Shown here: one piece after another, positions 5,534 through 10,023 of the stretch
Layout of the letters: each line of letters starts with the position of its first letter
Numbering within the stretch: the first letter of the stretch is position 1
Assembly (NCBI GenBank): GCA_037444025.1
Contig: JBBINE010000020.1
Coordinates: forward strand, 1 to 10,023
DNA: 10,023 nucleotides
Reading direction: 5' to 3'
Origin: JBBINE01 sp037444025
GTDB taxonomy: Bacteria; Patescibacteriota; Minisyncoccia; UBA6257; HR35
Made by a program: the position numbers and the translations under genes
The notes under the pieces: generated by a model
What the model was told of the DNA's origin: nothing
The model's input: the letters and a program-made list of their open reading frames with translations, nothing else
The model's database searches: none

Positions 5534-6247
5534 CTATTTTATTTCATAAGTAATATTTACTCGAGCCTTAATTTCTTGTATTCCTGGTTCAATTTGAGGC
5601 GAAGAAGCACTAATTATTCCCTCGGTATATTTCAATTGAATAGGAGAAGGTAAAGGCGAATATTCATCATTAATATTTATGATTCTTCCTAATTTAAATC
5701 CAGCAACTTTAGCTATTTTTTTAGCTTTTTCTTTGGCATCAATTATTGCTTTTTCTCTTGCTTTTTCTAAGTAAATTTTTTCATTATCAATAACAAAATT
5801 TGGTCCCCAAACATTATTAGCTCCATAACTTACTGCTTTAGCTAAAATATCTCCTATTTTACTTAAATCTCTAATTTTAACTGATATGTTCTGATTTATA
5901 GTATAACCAATTATTCTATAACTTGAAGTTTCGTAGCTATATTTTGGATTTATAGAATAATTTTCTGTTTGAATATCTTTAGAATCGATATTCTGTGATT
6001 TTAAAAATTTTATTATATTGTTCATCTTCTCGGAATTTTCTTTTTGTAACTCATTTAAATCTTTACCTTCGGTTATTAATCCAATTTTTACTTCCGCGAT
6101 ATTAGCTAAAACTTTTTCTTTTCCTTCACCAACTACGATAAAAGTTTTTAGGCTTCTATCTTGTCCATATTCATAAACAAACCATAAAGAAGCAAAAGAA
6201 AGAATAAAAATTCCTAGAATTATTGAAACTTTTAATTCTTTATCCAT
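5534..6247 (-). CDS. SIMPL domain (DUF541) membrane-anchored protein
   Basis: The 237-residue protein has one N-terminal membrane helix or uncleaved signal (VSIILGIFILSFASLWFVY, about 7-25) and then a SIMPL/DUF541 domain on the outer side: the opening FIVVGEGKEKVLANIAEVKIGLITEGKDLNELQKENSEKMNNII, SKDIQTENYSINPKYSY, the IIGYTINQNISVKIRDLSKIGDILAKAVSYGAN block, and the helix YLEKAREKAIIDAKEKAKKIAKVAGFKLGRI. Family members (E. coli YggE, mammalian SIMPL) form oligomeric periplasmic or extracellular assemblies of poorly defined role, linked to stress in E. coli. Upstream there is a terminator-like hairpin and then 30 AT-rich bases without a clear Shine-Dalgarno. It is followed by the tRNA-Tyr promoter. 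Family assignment is firm, the function open. Confidence 0.9.
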   Translation of the reverse strand: MDKELKVSIILGIFILSFASLWFVYEYGQDRSLKTFIVVGEGKEKVLANIAEVKIGLITEGKDLNELQKENSEKMNNIIKFLKSQNIDSKDIQTENYSINPKYSYETSSYRIIGYTINQNISVKIRDLSKIGDILAKAVSYGANNVWGPNFVIDNEKIYLEKAREKAIIDAKEKAKKIAKVAGFKLGRIININDEYSPLPSPIQLKYTEGIISASSPQIEPGIQEIKARVNITYEIK

Positions 6248-6277
6248 TAAAAATATTTTATCATCAAATAATTATTT

Positions 6278-6303
6278 AAAAAAAGGAGCAAAAATATGCC
6301 TCC
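6278..6303 (-). terminator. Probable intrinsic terminator before the SIMPL gene
   Basis: On the minus strand GGAGGCA (6297-6303) pairs with TGCTCC (6285-6290) with one bulged G, around a 6-base T-rich loop, and is followed by seven T (6278-6284). It lies 19 bases after the stop of the 52-residue membrane gene. The bulge and short stem make it of medium strength. Confidence 0.55.
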
Positions 6304-6321
6304 GTAAGTGAAAAAATAAAA

Positions 6322-6480
6322 TTACTTTCTTTTCAAATTAAGAAAAATATAAATGAAAGAAATTGTTATAATTAAATATAAGATTCCAGCTATAAAATAA
6401 CCTTGTTTTATAAGTGTTATAACTAAAAATATGAGGATAAAACTAATTAGAAATTTAAAAATAATTTCTATTGTTTCCAT
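6322..6480 (-). CDS. Small two-helix membrane protein, 52 residues
   Basis: A short ORF from ATG (6478-6480) to TAA (6322-6324). The product is nearly all hydrophobic: helix one about residues 10-24 (FLISFILIFLVITLI), a KQGY turn, helix two about 29-47 (FIAGILYLIITISFIYIF), and a positive tail NLKRK that should stay in the cytoplasm. Translation is well supported: an AAAAGGAGGG (6487-6496) lies six bases before the ATG, the best ribosome binding site in the window. A terminator-like hairpin follows. It sits between the PH-domain membrane gene and the SIMPL gene. I do not recognise a family; hydrophobic low-complexity sequence makes homology hard to judge. Existence of the gene is likely, its function unknown. 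Confidence 0.7.
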   Translation of the reverse strand: METIEIIFKFLISFILIFLVITLIKQGYFIAGILYLIITISFIYIFLNLKRK

Positions 6481-6486
6481 TTTAAA

Positions 6487-6496
6487 CCCTCCTTTT
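6487..6496 (-). promoter_or_regulatory. Textbook ribosome binding site of the 52-residue gene
   Basis: Minus strand AAAAGGAGGG, six bases (TTTAAA) before ATG. It stands out because most genes here have weak or no Shine-Dalgarno, and it decides that the small ORF is real. Confidence 0.75.
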
Positions 6497-6510
6497 AGAG
6501 TTCTTCTATA

Positions 6511-6538
6511 ATTTTATTCTTTTATTCAGAAAATACAA
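6511..6538 (-). promoter_or_regulatory. Weak candidate promoter for the 52-residue gene
   Basis: Minus strand TTGTAT (6533-6538), a 16-base spacer and TAAAAT (6511-6516), just after the PH-domain gene stop. The match is modest and the region is AT-rich, so the gene may instead be read from the upstream operon. Confidence 0.25.
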
Positions 6539-6554
6539 AAATGGAAGAAATTTT

Positions 6555-7103
6555 TTATATTTTGAGATACTTGTTAGCTTCTTCCATTATTTTATATTTT
6601 ATTTTAATTGGATTAGCTGTAAAAATAAATTTAAATTTTGTAATTGCTCCGGCTGTTTGAATTTCTAGATTTCCAAAATTAAGAAAAGTAGCCAATAAGC
6701 CATTTATAATAATAGAAATATCTTGAATCTTGTTTAAAGGAGCTTCTATTCTTTCATATTTAAAAAATTTCTCTTGATAAATAATAATTACTCTTTTATT
6801 AGTAACAATCATAATAGTTAAAATATATCTCATCAAAGAATAAAAAAAACCTAAATAAATTATTAATGAATAAAAAGTAGAAAATAATTTGAAAACTTCG
6901 TTGATAAGATATTGAGTTTTGTAAGTTAGATTATCAAAAAGGAATTTGTTTACCCAATAATAGATAAAAAAAGGAAGAGTAATCAATAAAGCAAAAGTTA
7001 GAATATAAATAAAAATCACAAACCAATGTTGTCTTATTGTAAATATTGTTTTCTCATCGTATAATTGACCTTCAAAAGTATTTTTTGATTTAAAAATTAT
7101 CAT
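6555..7103 (-). CDS. Membrane protein with bacterial PH domain (bPH2/DUF304-like)
   Basis: The protein of 182 residues has a short cytoplasmic start, two membrane helices (about 28-50 and 76-98, the second LIIYLGFFYSLMRYILTIMIV) and a C-terminal bacterial PH-like domain opening with VTNKRVIIIYQ, then KYERIEAPLNKIQDISIIINGLLATFLNFGNLEIQTAG and FKFIFTANP. The TNKR entry, the L-x-K-I-Q-D/S-I turn and the G-x-L-x-I-x-T-A-G strand are typical of the YdbS/YdbT-like membrane PH family, whose role is not well defined. The start ATG is three bases after the stop of the preceding small membrane gene, so the two are very likely co-translated and may act together. Confidence 0.82.
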   Translation of the reverse strand: MIIFKSKNTFEGQLYDEKTIFTIRQHWFVIFIYILTFALLITLPFFIYYWVNKFLFDNLTYKTQYLINEVFKLFSTFYSLIIYLGFFYSLMRYILTIMIVTNKRVIIIYQEKFFKYERIEAPLNKIQDISIIINGLLATFLNFGNLEIQTAGAITKFKFIFTANPIKIKYKIMEEANKYLKI

Positions 7104-7106
7104 CTT

Positions 7107-7379
7107 TTATGAAGATAAAGGAAAAAATATGCTCTTTTCTATAAAAATTGTTTCTATAATAAATTTCCAATCAATTGAATTATAAAAACCACTAAAGGTA
7201 AAAAAAACAATGAGTGAAATAAATAAAAAAAGAAAGGAAATAATTTTAGGTTCTCTTCCTACACCAAATCTTATAAGGTGATAAATAATTAAAAATACAT
7301 ACCAGGAGAAAAAAAGGGCAAAGACAAAATAAATAATTTTGGGTAGATAATAAATAAAATTAAGATTTGGTTGAAACAT
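7107..7379 (-). CDS. Small membrane protein of unknown function
   Basis: Starting at ATG 7377-7379 this encodes 90 residues; a TTG directly before it would add one. Two hydrophobic helices are visible, about residues 9-36 (IYYLPKIIYFVFALFFSWYVFLII) and 46-66 (KIISFLFLFISLIVFFTFSG), joined by a short HLIRFGVGREPK loop rich in basic residues, presumably cytoplasmic, and followed by a 25-residue tail ending FFPLSS. It follows the murD stop by three bases and precedes the PH-domain gene by three bases, so it is part of the EF-P/murD operon. Close pairing with the PH-domain protein suggests a shared membrane complex (inference). I recognise no family. Confidence 0.72.
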   Translation of the reverse strand: MFQPNLNFIYYLPKIIYFVFALFFSWYVFLIIYHLIRFGVGREPKIISFLFLFISLIVFFTFSGFYNSIDWKFIIETIFIEKSIFFPLSS

Positions 7380-7382
7380 CAA

Positions 7383-8888
7383 TTAAATTTTAAAATATTT
7401 TTTTATCATCTTGTTAAATTTATTACCTCTGTCAAATTCGTTTTTAAATTTTTCAAAAGAAGCTGCTCCTGGAGAAAAAAGAATTACATATTGATGTCTG
7501 GTATCTATAATTTGAAAAACTTTCTTTATGCAATCTTTTAAATTTGCGAAAATATTTAAAACTTTATAATTTAATTTTTCCAATTCATCAATTAATTTTT
7601 TTGTTCCACTTCCATTAAACAAAATCAAGTTTTTAGGTTTAAGATATTTTTTTATTTCCTTTGCTAAATCCTTAAAATTCAAATTTTTATCAGTTCCCCC
7701 CGTAATCAAAATAATATTTCTTGAAAATTTTAAAAATCTCCTTATTGCCATAATTGTTGCGTCAGGAGAAGTTCCAGCAGAATCGTTGACAACAATTAAA
7801 TTTTTAGATTTATAAATTATTTGTTGACGAAACTCAGGTGTTTTCAAATTAAAAATCCCCTTCTTCAATATCCTGATAATATAGGGACGTACGACGTCCC
7901 TATATTTTTCGACGTCCCTATATTTTTTCTTTAAATAGAGGTAAGAAGCAAGAAAACTAAAAAGCAAATTATAAATATTATGTTCTCCGTAAATCTTTTT
8001 AAATTTTCTAATATTTATAACCTTAAGCTCCGACTCATCCCTAAGACAAAAATCATTTTTACCAAGATAAGCACCTTTTAATTTTAAAGGAAGACTTTTA
8101 AGACTAACGAAATAAACTTGACTTTTAGGTTTAAAACTTAAGAAAAATTTTGTCCATTTATTATCATAATTCAATATCAAATAATCATCCTCTTTCTGAT
8201 TCTGAAAAATTTTTGCTTTAACTCCAACATATTCTTCGAAACTTGAATATCTATTTAAATGATCATGATAAATATTGGTAATTACTGCTATTTGAGGTGT
8301 TTTTATTTTTTTTTCATAAAACTCTAATTGAAAAGAAGAAAGCTCTAAAATAGATAAACTGTTATCGGTAGTTTTATCTAAGATTTTAAACAAACTCCTT
8401 TCAGGTTGATTTCCTCCCAAAAGCAATTTACCTACATGAATAGGATTGAATCCTTGGGTAAACGAATAGTTGGGTTCGCTTTTTAACAATTCATATATCC
8501 ATGTCGTAGTTGTTGTTTTTCCTCTTGTTCCAGTTAGAGCAATAATATCTCCTCTAGAATATTTAAAAAACAAATGACAATCATTAACAATTTCTTTTCC
8601 TTTTTCCTTTGCATATCTTATCCACTCATTTTTATAACTAACCCCAGGATTAACAACCACAACATCAGCCCAATCAAAATCTTCTTTCCTATGTTTTCCT
8701 AAAATATATTTTGCTTTTACGTTTTTTAATCTTTGAATAGACTTAGAAAGACTTTTTTTATCTTTAAGATCTGTAATTCTCAAAATAGCTCCGTTTTTAA
8801 AAAACCACTTTACTGCTTCAATCCCTCCACCTAAAATACCTAAACCAAAGATAAGAACTTTTTTATTTTTCAATAATTCTTCTGACAT
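7383..8888 (-). CDS. murD: UDP-N-acetylmuramoylalanine-D-glutamate ligase MurD
   Basis: This cytoplasmic ligase adds D-Glu to UDP-MurNAc-L-Ala using ATP. In 501 residues from the ATG at 8886-8888: an N-terminal nucleotide-binding GLGILGGG (16-22), ATP loop GTRGKTTT (120-127), LELSSFQLE (181-189), HDHLNR (208-213) with the likely carbamylated Lys224, GEHNIYN (301-307), VVNDSAGTSPDAT (366-378), GGTDKNLNF (397-405) and SPGAASFEKF (472-481). A longer frame exists upstream, but this ATG has an AGGAG, removes a 62-base overlap, and fits the family start. The gene still overlaps the EF-P end by 26 bases. It is longer than the usual 440-460 residues, partly through a repeat-encoded KYRDVEKYRDVVRPY insertion at 322-336. 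The usual DSKATN is DSAGTS, losing the Lys known from E. coli. Confidence 0.93.
   Translation of the reverse strand: MSEELLKNKKVLIFGLGILGGGIEAVKWFFKNGAILRITDLKDKKSLSKSIQRLKNVKAKYILGKHRKEDFDWADVVVVNPGVSYKNEWIRYAKEKGKEIVNDCHLFFKYSRGDIIALTGTRGKTTTTTWIYELLKSEPNYSFTQGFNPIHVGKLLLGGNQPERSLFKILDKTTDNSLSILELSSFQLEFYEKKIKTPQIAVITNIYHDHLNRYSSFEEYVGVKAKIFQNQKEDDYLILNYDNKWTKFFLSFKPKSQVYFVSLKSLPLKLKGAYLGKNDFCLRDESELKVINIRKFKKIYGEHNIYNLLFSFLASYLYLKKKYRDVEKYRDVVRPYIIRILKKGIFNLKTPEFRQQIIYKSKNLIVVNDSAGTSPDATIMAIRRFLKFSRNIILITGGTDKNLNFKDLAKEIKKYLKPKNLILFNGSGTKKLIDELEKLNYKVLNIFANLKDCIKKVFQIIDTRHQYVILFSPGAASFEKFKNEFDRGNKFNKMIKKYFKI
7878..7928. repeat. Palindromic plus tandem GGGACGT repeat inside murD
   Basis: Arms 7878-7890 and 7894-7906 form a perfect 13-bp inverted repeat (AATATAGGGACGT) around ACG. 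The right arm belongs to an 18-bp tandem unit, GACGTCCCTATATTTTT plus C or T, at 7893-7910 and 7911-7928. It is a GC-rich patch in very AT-rich DNA. Eighteen bases equal six codons, so the frame stays open, giving (E/K)KYRDV twice and VRPYI from the inverted copy. The form resembles REP/RAYT-type palindromes or a small hairpin element; I saw no second copy in the window. Confidence 0.75.
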
Positions 8889-9432
8889 ACTCTCCTTTTT
8901 CTGTATTAACTTCAATAATGTCACCAGCTTTAATAAATAAAGGTGCTTGAATCACCGCACCGGTTTCAATTACTACAGGCTTCGTTCCTGGTTGTTCTCT
9001 TCCTCCTCTTAAACCAGGAGAAGCTTCAATTACTTTAAAATTCATCTTAATAGGAAGCTCTATATTTAAAAGCTTATCTTTGTAAAGATAACCATTGGTT
9101 TTAAATCCTGGTTTTAAAAATAAACTTTTATTACCTAAAGCTTCTTCTATTAGTATATATCTTCTAGAAGGATCATTTATATCTTTAAAAAAGAATTCTC
9201 CTTTTTTAGAATAAATGAATTCTAAATCAATTTTTTCAGTCTCCAATTCTTCTAATTTATCACTAGCATGAAAAGTTTTAGTGATAACTTCGTTGGTGAG
9301 TAAATTTTTAATTTTAGCCTGAACCGTTGATTGTCCTCTACCTTTAAAAATAAAATTAAATTCTATAACTTCATATGGTTTATTATCTAATAAAAATTTA
9401 ACTCCTTTTTTAAGGTCAGAATGACTAAGCAT
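8863..9432 (-). CDS. efp: Translation elongation factor P
   Basis: EF-P enters the ribosome between P and E sites and rescues stalling at proline runs. In 189 residues from the ATG at 9430-9432: an N-terminal KOW-like domain (LKKGVKFLLDNKPYEVIEFNFIFKGRGQSTVQAKIKNLLTNEVITKTF), a middle OB domain (DLEFIYSKKGEFFFKDINDPSRRYIL, then LPIKMNFKVIEASPGLRGG) and a C-terminal OB domain with TKPVVIETGAVIQAPLFIKAGDIIEVNTEKGEYVRR. The tip of the modification loop is Arg32 (KGRGQ) where E. coli has Lys34, and the usual loop Pro is Lys. A TTG three codons upstream is an alternative start. Its end overlaps murD, so it heads the leftward operon. Confidence 0.95.
   Translation of the reverse strand: MLSHSDLKKGVKFLLDNKPYEVIEFNFIFKGRGQSTVQAKIKNLLTNEVITKTFHASDKLEELETEKIDLEFIYSKKGEFFFKDINDPSRRYILIEEALGNKSLFLKPGFKTNGYLYKDKLLNIELPIKMNFKVIEASPGLRGGREQPGTKPVVIETGAVIQAPLFIKAGDIIEVNTEKGEYVRRIIEK
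8892..8896 (-). promoter_or_regulatory. Shine-Dalgarno that sets the murD start
   Basis: Minus strand AGGAG within the last codons of EF-P, three bases before the ATG at 8886-8888. Spacing is short, but it supports this start over the frame's upstream end, and indicates translational coupling of murD to efp. Confidence 0.55.
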
Positions 9433-9500
9433 TGTTTCCAAAAAATATTTTAAAACTTGTTTTCGTATTAATTCATAAATCTTGATTATCTTGTTTTTTA

Positions 9501-9506
9501 ATTATA
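9501..9506 (-). promoter_or_regulatory. Candidate -10 element of the efp operon promoter
   Basis: Minus strand TATAAT about 70 bases before the efp ATG, giving a leader of roughly 60 bases. No good -35 is found at normal spacing (TTAATA at 19 bases is the nearest), so the assignment rests on the -10 and position only. Confidence 0.4.
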
Positions 9507-9543
9507 CGCTAAATTAAGATTTTTTTATTAATGTTTAATATTT

Positions 9544-9549
9544 TATAAT
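9544..9549 (+). promoter_or_regulatory. Candidate -10 element of the rightward tRNA-binding-domain gene
   Basis: Plus strand TATAAT 15 bases before the first ATG, with only T-rich sequence where a -35 would be. Transcription would start near 9556, leaving a leader of under 20 bases and no Shine-Dalgarno, so the mRNA may be nearly leaderless. Confidence 0.35.
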
Positions 9550-9564
9550 TATTTTTGAAATCAC

Positions 9565-9894
9565 ATGCAAAATATGATCAACTTAGAAGAATTTCAAAAA
9601 ATCGATCTTAGAATAGCTAAGATTTTAAAAGCAGAAAAAATTAAAAAATCAGAAAAGCTGCTTAAACTAGAGGTTGATCTGGGATACGAAAAAAGAATTA
9701 TTGTTGCTGGTATTGGTAAAAAATATGAACCGGAAGAATTGATCGGCCAATTAATTGTTATTGTAGCGAACCTGGAAGTAAAAGAAATTAGAGGTATAAA
9801 AAGCCAAGGGATGGTCTTAGCTGTTGATTCTCAAAATGGACCTGTATTAGTTGTTCCCTTGGAACAAGTTTTTCCAGGAGAAAAAATTAAATAA
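9565..9894 (+). CDS. Stand-alone tRNA-binding domain protein (MetG C-terminal/Trbp111-like)
   Basis: The protein of 109 residues is a single OB-fold tRNA-binding domain of the EMAPII/Trbp111/MetG C-terminal family: FQKIDLRIAKILKAEKIKKSEKLLKLEVDLGYEKRIIVAGIGKKYEPEELIGQLIVIVANLEVKEIRGIKSQGMVLAV, ending in a PGEKI motif. The D-L-R, VDLG, VAGI, VANL and G-x-x-S-x-G-M positions are all conserved. Such domains dimerise and bind the outside corner of tRNAs; in many bacteria they are fused to methionyl-tRNA synthetase, so this may be a trans-acting subunit or a free chaperone of tRNA. The ATG at 9574-9576 (MINLEEF) fits the family start better than 9565; neither has a Shine-Dalgarno. It is divergent from efp and is the only clear plus-strand gene here. 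Confidence 0.9.
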   Translation: MQNMINLEEFQKIDLRIAKILKAEKIKKSEKLLKLEVDLGYEKRIIVAGIGKKYEPEELIGQLIVIVANLEVKEIRGIKSQGMVLAVDSQNGPVLVVPLEQVFPGEKIK

Positions 9895-10023
9895 AAAAAT
9901 TATATATCTCACTTAAAAAATATAAACAACGTATCGCTTTCAGCAGGGTCTGTTTTTTCTACTATTCGAAATATTAAGAAATTTGCTTTCTTCAGAAGTA
10001 TATATTAAAATTTAACTAAATAA
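9895..10023. other. Right-end non-coding stretch with a small GC-richer patch
   Basis: No gene supported. A GC-richer patch around 9929-9952 (ending CAGCAGGGTCTG) is followed by six T at 9953-9958; a 3-bp CAG/CTG hairpin is possible but too weak to call a terminator. Confidence 0.3.

Noticed and set aside
5341..5553. Plus-strand ORF of 70 codons starting MSRGRDSNPRSLKG
   Set aside because: Its first part is the complement of tRNA-Tyr; such translations are a known artefact of tRNA genes.
6236..6303. GGAGG at 6299-6303 as ribosome binding site of the SIMPL gene
   Set aside because: It lies more than 50 bases before the SIMPL ATG and fits better as an arm of the hairpin with the seven-T tract.
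7878..7928. CRISPR-like repeat in murD
   Set aside because: Only two direct copies of 18 bases with no spacers, read through in frame by MurD.
8889..8924. Longer murD reading frame starting 12 codons upstream
   Set aside because: It would overlap efp by 62 bases, lacks a Shine-Dalgarno, and the family starts at the MSEELLKNKKVLIFGLG position.
9929..9958. GC-richer patch followed by six T as a rightward terminator
   Set aside because: Only a 3-bp stem can be formed, too weak to call.
9895..10005. Open frame continuing in frame after the stop of the tRNA-binding-domain gene
   Set aside because: The family ends at the PGEKI motif just before the TAA; the following 30-odd codons resemble nothing, so suppression or a broken longer gene is not supported.

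Overview
The window is very AT-rich and bacterial: MurB and MurD make peptidoglycan precursors, and EF-P is of bacterial type. Genes are tightly packed and many lack a clear Shine-Dalgarno. The tRNA gene does not encode CCA, and TGA behaves as a stop. DUF763, a SIMPL protein, a stand-alone ATP-cone and a stand-alone EMAP/MetG-type tRNA-binding domain occur together. This suggests a small-genome, host-dependent lineage such as Patescibacteria (Candidate Phyla Radiation); that placement is an inference from gene content.

Layout. Positions 1-125 hold a cluster of DnaA-box-like 9-mers overlapping a plausible leftward promoter. An AGGAG lies at the left edge, as if a leftward gene (dnaA is the obvious candidate) starts just outside. 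Positions 243-486 form a compact leftward unit: a near-consensus promoter, an internal terminator-like hairpin, a 13-codon Lys-rich ORF and a strong terminator. From 489 to 5493 the minus strand reads as one series: an excellent promoter, tRNA-Tyr, a DUF763 protein, a DHH/DHHA1 phosphoesterase, a diadenylate cyclase fused to a YbbR domain, an ATP-cone protein and MurB. From 5534 to 9432 a second leftward series reads EF-P, MurD, a small membrane protein, a membrane PH-domain protein, a 52-residue membrane protein with a textbook ribosome binding site, a terminator, and a SIMPL protein. The only rightward gene, at 9565, encodes the tRNA-binding-domain protein and diverges from EF-P.

How they fit together. 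The DHH phosphoesterase and the cyclase are one base apart and look like a c-di-AMP breakdown-and-synthesis pair. The cyclase carries its presumed regulator (CdaR-like YbbR domain) in the same polypeptide, and the next genes are a nucleotide-sensing ATP-cone and MurB, so second-messenger and cell-wall functions share a transcript. MurD and EF-P are translationally coupled. The main oddities are a palindromic/tandem repeat inserted in frame in murD, a C1:G72 pair in a tRNA-Tyr of bacterial class II shape, an Arg at the EF-P modification site, and the small transcription unit after murB.
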